Shown: positions 55,793-64,000, counted from the stretch's first letter. The stretch: 64,000 bases of DNA from Neptunomonas antarctica (GCF_001305295.1 NZ_LJSI01000050.1:1-64000), one strand, 5' to 3'. Made by a program: numbers and translations. The notes: generated by a model not told the origin, from the letters alone.

Positions 55793-55812
55793 ATAGGGGT
55801 CATATATGTTCC
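55793..55812. repeat. Right copy of the inverted repeat bracketing the NYN gene
   Basis: Contains GGGGTCATATATG, the reverse complement of the core of the left copy at 55066-55086. The two lie about 725 bases apart. Confidence 0.55.
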
Positions 55813-56223
55813 TTTACACTTTCTTAAGTATTTTTGAGTTGATTTAAAGTTCTTAAAATTTAACAAGAGAGCATAATAAATATCATATTTTTAACGGTAA
55901 GTTATTTGTAATAAGTGAAAAAAAATCAAAAATAATAAATTATTAGCCTTATTAATCTATGATAATAAAGCATGGAATTAGTAGCAAAGTAGTTTATACA
56001 TAATGTTTCATAAAGCGCTTTATGCTTTTGATAAAAAAGATTTTATATGTATTATTAGTTTTTAAAGTCCTGATAACCTGGGGTAACTATTGGGTAATAG
56101 GTGAAACTATTCTGCGTGACATTGTTTTTCCATAGTGGCATGAGTAAACAGATGCACGTTTTTCCTTAAATACCAACGTCGGGTTTACTCACCAGTGCAT
56201 GTAAAATTTGAGGAGTAAGTATT
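55813..56223. other. AT-rich intergenic region
   Basis: About 400 very AT-rich bases without a plausible gene. Promoter-like AT tracts are many and none can be singled out. The last part holds the leader of the next small gene. Confidence 0.4.
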
Positions 56224-56412
56224 ATGGGTATTGAAGTAAGTGGGATTTTAGGGCTGCTCATTCTTGTTTTTGATATTTGGGCAATTATTCAAGCAATGCA
56301 AAGTTCTGCCACTACAGGTTCAAAAATTCTGTGGGTTTTATTAATATTATTTTTACCTGTGCTGGGCTTTGTTTTTTGGTTGTTTTTAGGTCCAGGCAGG
56401 AAGAAAATTTAG
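56224..56412 (+). CDS. PLDc_N-type small membrane protein
   Basis: The 62-residue protein has two membrane helices (about 7-26 and 35-55) and ends in FWLFLGPGRKKI. This matches the phospholipase D nuclease N-terminal domain family (PF13396), which occurs as stand-alone small membrane proteins of unknown role. TTTGAGGAGTAAG gives a strong ribosome site before the ATG. It lies alone, upstream of the SYLF gene, in an area of envelope-related small genes. Confidence 0.85.
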   Translation: MGIEVSGILGLLILVFDIWAIIQAMQSSATTGSKILWVLLILFLPVLGFVFWLFLGPGRKKI

Positions 56413-56590
56413 CTTTTTTACTACTCTTTATGATAAATGACACAGTTATGCCTGTATAGGTATAAGGGGCGGATCTTCAAACTACTATAGGGAACGCAGC
56501 GTCGCCTAGGCACTGGGTTCTGGGGCAAGTGCAGTGTTATGTGCGAAAGCGTACATACTATCCATGCATAAAGTAAAAAGGAGTATTAAC

Positions 56591-57154
56591 ATGTACAACA
56601 TACGAAGTTATATCAGAACACTCATGTTGTTTGCGGCGACCGCTATCGTCTCGATAAGCGTAATGACTCAGGCCAACGCGGCAACCGCTGAGGATCTGGA
56701 CAAGGATTCCCGACAGGCCTTGCAGACACTTTCTGATACTCGGCCTGTTGCTAAAATCCTATCGCGCAGTGCAAAGGCAGTGCTCGTATTTCCGAATATC
56801 GTAAAGGCCGGCTTAGTGTTTGGTGGCAGTTATGGTGAAGGGGAGTTGCTTGTGGGTTCGCAAGTTATAGATTATTACAACACCGTTACCGGGTCCTGGG
56901 GGATGCAGATCGGAGCCCAGTCCTATGGTTATGCTGTCTTTCTGATGACCGATAATGCCGTTAACTATCTCAAGAAATCGAACGGTTGGGAAATTGGAGT
57001 GGGTCCAACCGTCGTTGTAGTTGACGAAGGAGTTGCAAAGAATCTGTCGACATCTTCACTAAAAGATGATGCCTATGCCTTTATATTCAGCCAGCAGGGA
57101 TTGATGGCAGGGATTAGTATTGAGGGCACAAAAATTTCCCGTATCAAGCGGTAA
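56591..57154 (+). CDS. YSC84/SYLF-domain lipid-binding protein
   Basis: The ATG at 56591 has AAAAAGGAG upstream and gives 187 residues; the in-frame start at 56534 is rejected. A signal peptide (residues 1-32, ending TQANAATA) sends it to the periplasm. The rest is a SYLF/YSC84 domain: DSRQALQTL, KAVLVFPNIVKAGLVFGGSYGEG, YGYAVFLMTDNAVNYLKKS and DAYAFIFSQQGLMAGIS. SYLF proteins bind phosphoinositide-like lipids in eukaryotes; bacterial ones are envelope proteins of unclear role. Confidence 0.9.
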   Translation: MYNIRSYIRTLMLFAATAIVSISVMTQANAATAEDLDKDSRQALQTLSDTRPVAKILSRSAKAVLVFPNIVKAGLVFGGSYGEGELLVGSQVIDYYNTVTGSWGMQIGAQSYGYAVFLMTDNAVNYLKKSNGWEIGVGPTVVVVDEGVAKNLSTSSLKDDAYAFIFSQQGLMAGISIEGTKISRIKR

Positions 57155-57163
57155 ACTAACAAA

Positions 57164-57186
57164 ATGGCGGATGCGATTTGCGTCCG
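57164..57186 (+). terminator. Hairpin after the SYLF gene
   Basis: GGCGGATGC and GCGTCCGCC pair around a short ATTT loop, ten bases after the stop codon, with one G-T wobble. No T tract follows, so it may be a weak terminator or an mRNA-stabilising hairpin. Confidence 0.45.
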
Positions 57187-57460
57187 CCCTGAGTCGTCGC
57201 TGCACTCAACTGAAGAGGGCTCTATAGTAAAAGCAATACTGCAGATGGATTTTTCATTAGTGCTTAAAAATTTATGATATAGCCTCTGTGTTACGTTTCT
57301 GTCACCTCAAAAAATCAATAAAACTCATTTTAATTGATTATACTTTCCAATGAATATAGATATTAATAATAGTGATGTGTTTTTTCTGAAATTTAAAATA
57401 AGCAAATATTTGATTAATAGTTAGGTTGTTAGTCGATGATAGTGCATTCAGGGGAATATT
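57187..57460. other. Intergenic region, nothing recognised
   Basis: AT-rich leader of the next gene. No repeat or RNA gene seen. Confidence 0.35.
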
Positions 57461-57844
57461 ATGTTTAATACTTTTCCATTGAAAGTTGTTGTTAATAAAT
57501 CTAGTCTTCTTCTTGTTTTATCAATGTCATTATTTATAAGTAATGTAGTTGCAGACGTAGAAGTGATCGATGCCAATGTACCCATCATGTTAAAAAATAA
57601 AAATGATATAGCCTCCTCTTTTCAGGTTAGAGAACTTCCCTTTGAACGTGCTTTTAAGGTAATTGGTCATCGGCCGTTAGTATCTGGTTATGCTGAAAAT
57701 CCCGTTTTTAAAAACGGATATAGTATGTTAGAAAATGATAAAAATGATCCCGTCGTGTCCGAAAAAAATTCCGAAAAAATCAAGTATCAAAAAATTCTTG
57801 AATTAATATATTTTATTCAAATGATTCAGAAAAGTAACAACTGA
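57461..57844 (+). CDS. Hypothetical exported protein
   Basis: The 127-residue product has a signal peptide (residues 1-31, LLLVLSMSLFISNVVADV) and a small hydrophilic mature part with no recognised domain. A central RELPFERAFKVIGHRPLVSGYAENPVF looks conserved in style. GGGGAATATT precedes the ATG. The gene is strongly AT-rich and codon use is skewed to A/T endings, unlike the metabolic clusters, so it may be acquired or weakly selected. Confidence 0.65.
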   Translation: MFNTFPLKVVVNKSSLLLVLSMSLFISNVVADVEVIDANVPIMLKNKNDIASSFQVRELPFERAFKVIGHRPLVSGYAENPVFKNGYSMLENDKNDPVVSEKNSEKIKYQKILELIYFIQMIQKSNN

Positions 57845-58016
57845 TGTCTATTAAAGTATTATATCCCATGCTGGTCTGAATATGCACAGTGCGTCATTCA
57901 TGATAGGGCGGCGAGAGGTGCCTAAGGAATATGCGATTAAGTTAGCAATTCGCAACTAGTTTTGAGCGGCGTTTTCGTCTTCACGGGCCTATTTCCCCAC
58001 ATTCAGACGAGTTACC

Positions 58017-58386
58017 CTACGCCCTTAGCATCTGATCCACACGCACAATGTTCGCTAACGCAAATAACATGGCGAGTTTTCCGTCATTCTTTTTCAGACC
58101 GCGATAACGGGCCTTGGTACATCCGAACTGGCATTTGATTATCTTGAAAGGATGCACAACTTTTGCCCGAATGCTCGTCTTCTTATACTCAACACTCAAT
58201 AATATTTTGTTGATGCGCGGATGATTTTTCAGTGCTTTTATTTTGCTTGGGGGGGGCGATATGCCAGTCCACCATAATCTCTTTCAAGGCATCACGTGTT
58301 TCAGCGCCACTATAGCCTGAATCAGCAAACACACAGGCTTCCTCTCCATGCAGCAAAGGTGAGTTGGTGATCCATCGACTTATCAC
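58017..58386 (-). pseudogene. Broken IS5-type transposase
   Basis: Two minus-strand frames read as one protein: the first (58386-58189) has [19 protein letters not shown], the second (58199-58017) has [21 protein letters not shown] and ends [11 protein letters not shown]. Together they are the C-terminal part of a DDE transposase of the IS5 family. They are joined by a frameshift near a run of G at about 58250. The N-terminal half is missing, so the element is dead. No inverted ends were found. Confidence 0.8.
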
Positions 58387-58410
58387 CGAAAAGCTATGAA
58401 GTGTAATATC

Positions 58411-58522
58411 TCAAGGTGCTGGACTTAATCGCACGCTCCTTAGTCGAAGCAGGTCAAGCGTTTGGGCAAGAGGTGCTGGAAACGTACATTTTAACTAGTG
58501 AATATTTATGGAGAATAATGTG
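58411..58522 (+). pseudogene. Possible C-terminal coding relic
   Basis: The plus strand here reads in one frame ALVEAGQAFG-like sequence: KVLDLIARSLVEAGQAFGQ, then EVLETYILTSEYLWRIM and a stop. It has a natural protein pattern but no start, and abuts the transposase fragment. It may be the tail of a gene destroyed by insertion. The family is not known. Confidence 0.25.
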
Positions 58523-59717
58523 AAAATGCCTTTTCCCATGTGATACAACGTGAGTTGTCACGCTCTTCATAAACACGAATCGCGGACGGTAAGTCGAGTA
58601 CGAAGTTGTTCTCGTCGTCATTGCCTAAAGCCGTTAAGCGCATCGTGTACCAGGCAGTTATGCCGCCTGGAGGTGCGGCCTCAAATCGAGGAAATACTGG
58701 ATCGGCGCTTGCATGAGCCAACCAATCATTTGCAAGCGAAGTATTTAATACCATAGCGCGCGCCACCCCAAGCATATCAACCGTACCGCTTGCTAGTGAG
58801 CTCAGTGCTTGTGCACGAGTTTTGAATCCCCCTGTGGCTACCAAAGGTACACTTGTTACCTCCTGTGCTCTTTGGGAAAAATCAACAAAATACGGGCCTC
58901 CACCTGAGCTATCTGAACTTGATTTTGCACCCGGAAAATAGGTGCCTCCACTCAGCTCAATTAAGTCAATTGACGTCTGATTTAGAATACGAATAGCCTC
59001 TAACGCATCCTCTTCAGTCAAACCACCTTCTAATTGATCAGTTGAGTTGATTTTAATCCCGATAGGGAACGCAGTACCCACTGTCCGCCGAACCTTATCA
59101 ATTACCTCGATAATAATCCGACATCTTGCTTCAATTGAACCGCCATACTGATCATTGCGACGATTGAATAAGGGTGATAAAAATTGGCTCAGTAAAAAGC
59201 CATGACCGGCATGAATCTGAACACCTGTAAACCCTGCCTCTTGTGCAAGTAATGCGGCTTTCGCATAGATATCCGGTAGCTGCTTGATCTCGGTGATCGA
59301 CATGCCTTTACATTGAAAACTTCCGATTTCAAGCGCTGATGGCCCTTTGGGCTGGCTGATAGGGGAGTGTGACAGAGCCCCTGCGTGACCTAGCTGAGGC
59401 CAAATATGTGTCCCATTTTTGGAAGCTCTAGTGGCTAATTGACGCAGCATCTCAAGGTTGGAGTGTGCGCCTAAAACCAGGTTGCCAGGCTTTTCAGGAA
59501 AGCGTGGATCTCCTTGTACTTCACCAATAATTGATAAAGCCACTCCTCCTTCTGCCCAGCGCTCATAGAGTCGAATCTGTGCTTCAGTTGGGTTACCTTC
59601 TCCGTCAGCAAGAGAATCAGACATGGCCGATTTCACCAGCCTGTTCTTTAACACCGCCCCACAAGGAAGCTCTAGTGGTCGGCTAAGAAACGGGGCTGAG
59701 TCTTCTGCTTTAATCAT
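58506..59717 (-). CDS. Old-yellow-enzyme family NADH:flavin oxidoreductase
   Basis: The ATG at 59717 has AAGGACG upstream and gives 403 residues; the in-frame start 16 codons earlier is rejected. It is a TIM-barrel FMN enzyme. Typical motifs: PQLGHAGALSHSPI near residue 105, FTGVQIHAGHGFLLSQFLSP then RRNDQYGGSIEARCRII near 170-195, and VATGGFKTR near 300. Family members reduce activated alkenes, enones or nitro compounds with NAD(P)H. The substrate is unknown. It is divergent from a LysR gene that probably controls it. Confidence 0.9.
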   Translation of the reverse strand: MIKAEDSAPFLSRPLELPCGAVLKNRLVKSAMSDSLADGEGNPTEAQIRLYERWAEGGVALSIIGEVQGDPRFPEKPGNLVLGAHSNLEMLRQLATRASKNGTHIWPQLGHAGALSHSPISQPKGPSALEIGSFQCKGMSITEIKQLPDIYAKAALLAQEAGFTGVQIHAGHGFLLSQFLSPLFNRRNDQYGGSIEARCRIIIEVIDKVRRTVGTAFPIGIKINSTDQLEGGLTEEDALEAIRILNQTSIDLIELSGGTYFPGAKSSSDSSGGGPYFVDFSQRAQEVTSVPLVATGGFKTRAQALSSLASGTVDMLGVARAMVLNTSLANDWLAHASADPVFPRFEAAPPGGITAWYTMRLTALGNDDENNFVLDLPSAIRVYEERDNSRCITWEKAFSHYSP

Positions 59718-59842
59718 AACGTCCTTTCGTGCATATAAATGGGTATGCCTTGTACACTTCAGCATGTTACAGACATTATTGCCGATATTAGATAAACTAA
59801 AAACACAGTAATCACATAAACACTATTAAAAAATATTTAATA

Positions 59843-60742
59843 ATGAATACTTCAGATCTTAGCCTGTTCATCCGAATTGTTGAAACAGGCAGCATAACCG
59901 AATCAGCGAAACAATTAGGTATTACCACTCCTGCGGCCAGCTCTGCCCTTAAGCGACTAGAAAAACAGCTGGATATGCAACTATTGATCAGAACAACCAG
60001 GCAGTTACGGATTACTCCGCAAGGAGAGAAGTTCCTGTTTCATTGTCGGCAGGCACTGGAGACCCTTGAACAAGGTGTCATATCTGCACATGAGATGCAG
60101 GGCAATGTCAGAGGAGAATTACGGTTTTCAGTTTCATCAGATTTAGGCCGTAATATAGTCTTTCCCTGGGTGGATGAAATGATGGATAAGCATCCCTCTC
60201 TGTCAATCGACTTAAATGTGAGTGATACCCTGTCTGATTTTTTTCTGGATCAGGTTGATGTGGCGCTTCGATATGGCAAACCAGAAGACTCAACTATGGT
60301 TTCATTTCATATTGCGACTATAAACAGAATCACCTGTGCATCGCCTTCCTACCTATCACAGTATGGAGAACCCTCACACCCCGAGGACCTAAGACAACAC
60401 AATTGTTTGCTATACAGGCTTGATGGTCGCCTCTTCAATAATTGGGAGTATAGTAATAATTCGGGTAGTTACAGAATAAAGGTAAGCAGTAACAGAGTCA
60501 GTAATGATACTGATATTGTCAGACGCTGGGCTATTGCGGGAAAGGGTATTGCTTACAGGTCTCAGGTAGATATTTCATCTGATTTACGTAATGGGAAATT
60601 GATACAGTTACTTTCAGATTTTCAATCACCACCCGTCGAACTTTACTTACTTTGTCCAGGCAGAAAGCAAGTAACCCCTGCGGTGATAGCTTTCAGGGAG
60701 ATGTTAAGAGAAAAGTGCGCGCACATGATTAATGCTGGTTGA
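59843..60742 (+). CDS. LysR-family transcriptional regulator
   Basis: The 299-residue protein has an N-terminal winged HTH (residues 1-60; LFIRIVETGSITESAKQLGI, then SALKRLEKQLD) and a C-terminal LysR substrate-binding domain. It is of the small AaeR/DsdC-like subgroup often found beside oxidoreductases. It is divergent from the OYE gene with a 125-base gap, the classic arrangement for a LysR regulator and its target. Reactive electrophiles or the OYE substrate would be the expected effector, by inference. Confidence 0.92.
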   Translation: MNTSDLSLFIRIVETGSITESAKQLGITTPAASSALKRLEKQLDMQLLIRTTRQLRITPQGEKFLFHCRQALETLEQGVISAHEMQGNVRGELRFSVSSDLGRNIVFPWVDEMMDKHPSLSIDLNVSDTLSDFFLDQVDVALRYGKPEDSTMVSFHIATINRITCASPSYLSQYGEPSHPEDLRQHNCLLYRLDGRLFNNWEYSNNSGSYRIKVSSNRVSNDTDIVRRWAIAGKGIAYRSQVDISSDLRNGKLIQLLSDFQSPPVELYLLCPGRKQVTPAVIAFREMLREKCAHMINAG

Positions 60743-60975
60743 TCTAATAAATGAGGATGGGAAGGAGCATCTTTTGGTGCTATCTGCGGTGCCGGTCGTC
60801 TATCGGGATTTCTCCTTTACGGGAGGTTTTTTATGCCGCTCCATGGAAAGAGGGGCTGACCGATGATCATAAAGATAACTGGCGGTCAAAAGAGCATAAG
60901 GGGGAGGTAGCCCGGTTAATACAAGGACTGCTCACAATCTCACGATGCGAAAACGGTTCACGTTTTTAGGGGTGA
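60743..60975. other. Intergenic region, nothing supported
   Basis: About 230 bases after the LysR gene. A short open frame is present but has no family or ribosome site. An inverted motif TCTCCTTTACGGGAGG followed by T6 near 60820 could be a weak terminator. Confidence 0.35.
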
Positions 60976-61058
60976 TCTATATAATAAGGCCATCAAGTAA
61001 AGTGTAATAGTTGTAGAGTTGTTGCGCTGTACTCGCGTTGCCCGTCGTCTATGGTGGG
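60976..61058 (+). repeat. Possible solitary attC-like site
   Basis: The segment ends in GCCCGTCGTCTATGGTGGGC directly followed by GTTATGT (61052-61058 approx.), the same right-end design as the sites at 2491-2543 and 2983-3082. The left box is unclear (TATAATAAGG near 60980). A small orphan gene follows at once, as after a cassette site. Confidence 0.35.
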
Positions 61059-61096
61059 CGTTATGTTCTCTCAGATTTAGTTGCCACCAGGATTCA

Positions 61097-61384
61097 ATGA
61101 TGAATGTGGATAAAGCAAAAAAACGTATCGAAAAGCAAATTAAGAAAGGTTTTAAGGGTTACCCTCTGGTTTCGCTAGCGTACTTTGGTAAAACACCAAA
61201 TACTGCTACAGAAGTCGTTGTGACGTTCACTTTGGAAGAGGGTGCTGAACCACAAACGCAAAAATTAGTGAGCGAAAATGATGCCCGCGAAGACGAAACG
61301 ATTCAATCGGTTCTGGTAAAAACAATTGAACGAACTAATGCAAATACAGTGACTGAGGTCGCGGGTGTGTCGCTCATTAGCTGA
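61097..61384 (+). CDS. Small hypothetical protein
   Basis: From the ATG at 61097 (a second ATG follows) the product has 95 residues. CAGGATT a few bases upstream is a weak ribosome site; the longer frame from 61019 would run through the attC-like sequence. The N terminus is basic (VDKAKKRIEKQIKKGFKGYP), followed by a beta-rich part (EVVVTFTLEEGAEPQTQKLV). No family is recognised. Size, isolation and the preceding attC-like site fit a single integron cassette. Confidence 0.6.
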   Translation: MMNVDKAKKRIEKQIKKGFKGYPLVSLAYFGKTPNTATEVVVTFTLEEGAEPQTQKLVSENDAREDETIQSVLVKTIERTNANTVTEVAGVSLIS

Positions 61385-61682
61385 AGGTGGCTACAGCTCT
61401 TTATATGGGTATGCGGCATTGGCGGGGAAAAGACATACCAGAATGCAGGCAAGTAAAGGCAGAATAAATATAGGGTCATGTTTTTTGAGGGAGAGTAGAG
61501 TTTGAAGCTCTGGTGTCATCAATTTCTGAATTAATTTGTTACTTATTTGACTGATTTTGTTATTGTTAGGATGGTCGAAATATGACCAAAATAGGTGTTT
61601 ATACTTATTCTTTTCGGGACGACATGCTTGGTTATTCGGTAGATCGTTTTCAACGGACACAATAAAAAACAGGTCTGCATAG
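61385..61682. other. Intergenic region, nothing supported
   Basis: About 300 AT-rich bases. A minus-strand open frame of 89 codons (61391-61660) has no ribosome site and reads through the leader of the next gene; I do not accept it as a gene. Confidence 0.35.
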
Positions 61683-63329
61683 ATGATAAAAACTAAAATA
61701 CTTGCTCCCTCGCAGAATGCCCATCCGTATCCCTTATTAATTAAAAGCTTGCTGTTGTCCGGGCAGCGTTATGAGCCCAACAATGAAATCGTTTACAGCG
61801 ATGTACTACGATATAGCTATAAAACGCTAATCCAACGCATCTGTCAGCTGGCCAATGTGCTAACGGAGGCCGGTGTGCAAGCGGGTGATACGGTGGCGGT
61901 TATGGATTGGGATAGCCACCGTTATCTTGAAGCTTACTTTGCTGTGCCGATGATCGGTGCTGTGCTGCATCATGTGAATGTGCGTTTGAGTCTCGATCAG
62001 ATCATCTACACCATGGACCATGCCGAAGATAACTATGTGCTGGTGCATGATGACTTTTTAATTCTGGCTGAGCAGTTTGGTAAGAAAATTCCGAGTATCC
62101 GTGGTTATGTACAGTTGACTGACACTGCCAGCGCAGCAGAAACAAGTTTAAACACATTGGGTGAGTATGAGGCGCTGCTGGCGAGTGCGTCTGATCAGTA
62201 TGATTTCCCCGACTTTGATGAGAACTCGATAGCGACCACTTTTTATACCACCGGCACTACCGGCAACCCTAAGGGTGTTTACTTTTCGCACCGCCAGTTG
62301 GTGTTGCATACCTTGAATATGGCGGCGACGCTGGGCTGTTATGAAGGCCAACCGTTATTACGCTCTAATGATGTGTATATGCCGATGACACCGATGTTTC
62401 ATGTACATGCATGGGGCGTGCCTTATGTGGCGACTATGCTGGGCGTTAAGCAGGTATATCCCGGCCGTTATGAGCCTAACAAGCTTGTTGAGCTGTTTGC
62501 CCGGGAGAAAGTCACATTCTCTCATGGTGTGCCAACTATATTACAAATGGTTCTGGACAGTGAAGCGGCTAAAACAACGGACTTGAGCGGTTGGAAAATG
62601 CTGACCGGTGGTAGTGCGCCTACCTTGGGTATGGCTAAACATATGGCCGACCGCGGTATTCTTTTCTACACGGCTTACGGTATGTCTGAGACTTGTCCAT
62701 TATTAACCGCAACCTATCTGCGTCATGATGAGCTTGCTAAGCCGATGTCAGATCAAATGGCTGAACGGATTAAAACAGGCGTACCTATCGCCATGGTAGA
62801 TCTTAAGATTGTTGATGTTATGGGTAATGATGTGCCACATGATGGTGAGTCGATGGGCGAAGTGGTGGCGCGTGCTCCCTGGTTAACGCAAGGGTACTAT
62901 AAAGAGCCAGAAAAAAGTGATGAGTTATGGGAAAACGGTTGGCTGCACACAGGGGATGTCGCGTCTATCTCACCTGAGGGTACGTTAGAGATTAAAGACC
63001 GGATTAAAGATGTGATAAAAACCGGTGGCGAGTGGATATCCTCTTTAGAACTGGAAAACCTGATTAGCCAGAACGAGGCCGTCAATCAGGTGGCGGTGGT
63101 AGGTGTACCAGATGAGCGCTGGGGCGAACGTCCTTTTGCGATGATTGTTCCTGCAGAAGGGTACTCGATTGATGCGGCAGATATTAAGCAACATCTGCAA
63201 CATTATGTGGATAGCGGTCAGATTGCTAAATGGGCTATTCCTGAACGCATCAGCATTGTGTCTGAGATACCTAAAACCAGTGTCGGCAAGATTAACAAAA
63301 AGCTGATTCGTGATCAGGTAGATGCTTAA
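61683..63329 (+). CDS. Fatty-acid-CoA ligase (AlkK-like medium-chain acyl-CoA synthetase)
   Basis: The 548-residue enzyme is of the ANL adenylate-forming superfamily. The AMP-binding P-loop is FYTTGTTGNPKGVYFSHRQ near residue 188. Further motifs are YTAYGMSETCPLLTA near 330, WLHTGDVASISPEGTLEIKDRIKD near 420 and the catalytic Lys in KTSVGKINKKLIRDQ at the C terminus. It activates a fatty acid to its CoA thioester, probably medium chain by resemblance to AlkK. The gene stands alone and is followed by a terminator. Confidence 0.93.
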   Translation: MIKTKILAPSQNAHPYPLLIKSLLLSGQRYEPNNEIVYSDVLRYSYKTLIQRICQLANVLTEAGVQAGDTVAVMDWDSHRYLEAYFAVPMIGAVLHHVNVRLSLDQIIYTMDHAEDNYVLVHDDFLILAEQFGKKIPSIRGYVQLTDTASAAETSLNTLGEYEALLASASDQYDFPDFDENSIATTFYTTGTTGNPKGVYFSHRQLVLHTLNMAATLGCYEGQPLLRSNDVYMPMTPMFHVHAWGVPYVATMLGVKQVYPGRYEPNKLVELFAREKVTFSHGVPTILQMVLDSEAAKTTDLSGWKMLTGGSAPTLGMAKHMADRGILFYTAYGMSETCPLLTATYLRHDELAKPMSDQMAERIKTGVPIAMVDLKIVDVMGNDVPHDGESMGEVVARAPWLTQGYYKEPEKSDELWENGWLHTGDVASISPEGTLEIKDRIKDVIKTGGEWISSLELENLISQNEAVNQVAVVGVPDERWGERPFAMIVPAEGYSIDAADIKQHLQHYVDSGQIAKWAIPERISIVSEIPKTSVGKINKKLIRDQVDA

Positions 63330-63341
63330 CTCCCCCTACTA

Positions 63342-63359
63342 CTTGGTTGACCGACCAGG
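63342..63359. promoter_or_regulatory. Possible TetR-type operator
   Basis: CTTGGT-N6-ACCAGG, with TGACCG between, resembles operators of TetR-family regulators of fatty-acid genes. It lies 13 bases after the acyl-CoA ligase stop, an odd place for an operator, so it may be chance or may serve an unseen promoter. Confidence 0.25.
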
Positions 63360-63374
63360 TTAGTAAACCATTCC

Positions 63375-63403
63375 ACAAGCGCGTTATACGCGCTTGTTTT
63401 ATT
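63375..63403 (+). terminator. Terminator after the acyl-CoA ligase gene
   Basis: ACAAGCGCG (63375-63383) and CGCGCTTGT (63389-63397) form a perfect 9-bp stem with a five-base loop, followed by TTTATTT. It separates the ligase gene from the riboswitch-controlled btuB. Confidence 0.9.
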
Positions 63404-63454
63404 TATGACTATTGCGGTTGACCCTGTCGCTTCATCTCCCTAGAATGCACCCTG

Positions 63455-63669
63455 TTTTTGGTAGTCCTGAGTTACTACAGGATTTTAAACGGGAAGTTGG
63501 TGCGTACTGCTTTTTTAGCAAGCTTTTTTTAGCAGACTTTTTTTAGCAAGCAATGCCAACACTGCCCCCGCAACGGTAATCGAGTTAAAACATTACATAA
63601 GCCACTGTGTTTTACATGGGAAGGCGTAATGTTGGGATACCCATCCACTCGTAAGTCCGGAGACCGGCC
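63455..63669 (+). ncRNA. Cobalamin (adenosylcobalamin) riboswitch
   Basis: The conserved core is present in order: GGGAAGTTGGTGC near 63491, GCCAACACTGCCCCCGCAACG near 63554, GGTAA, then GCCACTGTG near 63601, ACATGGGAAGGCG near 63613 and the B12 box AAGTCCGGAGACCGGCC near 63653. It lies about 180 bases upstream of btuB. B12 binding should shut down expression of the B12 receptor. The peripheral arm between 63509 and 63551 carries an unusual triple repeat of T-run plus AGCAAGC. Confidence 0.95.
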
Positions 63670-63850
63670 CAAAACACGACAAGTCGGCATAGCGGAGGGC
63701 TAATGCAACGGCAGCACATTCCTGTAGTTTCTGTTCTGGCCCTTCGGCTGGTTCATGCTTTGCGGTTGTCGTGTTTCTGTTCATTCCTGTTCGTTTGTGC
63801 CGTTAATTTAATTGACGTGCGGCGGGCGCGTACAGGAAACAATCTGACTC

Positions 63851-64000
63851 ATGAAAAAACTATCCAGCTCCGTTTTAGTAACGGCGTGTTGCTATACCTC
63901 TTTGGTTGCGGCTCAGCAATCTAGCCTTTTCAGTACCGATTCAACTACTATTTCCACTAGCCATCTCAATGAGATACTCGTCACAGCTTCACGTACAGCT
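63851..64000 (+). CDS. btuB: TonB-dependent vitamin B12 receptor, N-terminal part
   Basis: The gene runs off the window; 50 codons are seen. The start ATG is followed by a signal peptide (KKLSSSVLVTACCYTSLVAAQ), then a TonB-box-like region and HLNEILVTASRTA, the opening of the plug domain of TonB-dependent receptors. Identification as BtuB, the outer-membrane cobalamin receptor, rests on the cobalamin riboswitch just upstream and on this N terminus. Nearby AGGAAAC lies rather far upstream for a ribosome site. Confidence 0.85.
   Translation, partial: MKKLSSSVLVTACCYTSLVAAQQSSLFSTDSTTISTSHLNEILVTASRTA

Noticed and set aside
61391-61660. 89-codon minus-strand open frame
   Set aside because: No ribosome site or family, and it lies in the AT-rich leader of the acyl-CoA ligase gene.
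63703-63924. Plus-strand open frame overlapping the btuB start
   Set aside because: It lies between the riboswitch and btuB and overlaps btuB in another frame.

Overview
The window looks like chromosome of a marine gammaproteobacterium, probably of the Oceanospirillales group. This is inferred from gene content: a formate dehydrogenase cluster with DUF3305/DUF3306 genes, TRAP transport, Ynb-type lipid genes, AlkK-like acyl-CoA ligase, and integron-style cassettes. No rRNA, tRNA or CRISPR array was recognised.

Region 1 (1-3740) is accessory DNA. Small orphan genes (two membrane proteins, a GFA-family protein, a DinB-family protein) are separated by attC-like palindromic sites, with an IS110/IS1111-type element among them. 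No integrase gene is visible, so this is a cassette array whose platform lies outside, or a remnant. Region 2 (3900-8815) is a peroxide-defence block: ahpC, ahpF and katG, closed by a strong terminator.

Region 3 (8888-29606) is one functional unit for respiratory formate oxidation. The minus-strand operon runs DUF3305, DUF3306, polyferredoxin, TorD-like chaperone, small Tat protein, fdhA, fdhB, fdhC. The plus-strand pair fdhD plus an HTH/periplasmic-binding-like regulator is followed by a histidine kinase and a sigma-54 response regulator on the minus strand. A plus-strand operon tupABC-mobAB-moeA-moaA then supplies tungstate (or molybdate) and pterin cofactor. Sigma-54 -24/-12 elements lie upstream of both the tup operon and the fdh operon. 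Paired GGTCA-N3-TGACC palindromes lie behind the first and a diverged copy behind the second, suggesting one regulon.

Region 4 (29689-36400) carries two cyclic-di-GMP enzymes, a MepB-family gene and small orphans. Region 5 (36455-45993) is a catabolic cluster: RpiR regulator, TRAP transporter, N-formylglutamate amidohydrolase-like enzyme, glutamine-synthetase-like ligase, aldehyde dehydrogenase and GMC alcohol oxidoreductase. It fits a gamma-glutamylation route for an amino alcohol or amine. Region 6 (46732-54678) has an ABC1 kinase, then a tight six-gene cluster resembling E. coli ynbABCD plus an acyltransferase, probably making an undetermined phospholipid.

Region 7 (54679-61384) is mixed: a NYN/PIN-like gene bracketed by inverted repeats, small envelope proteins, a broken IS5-type transposase, a divergent OYE-family oxidoreductase/LysR pair, and a small gene behind a possible solitary attC. 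Region 8 (61683-64000) has an acyl-CoA ligase, a terminator, a cobalamin riboswitch and the start of btuB, cut by the window edge.
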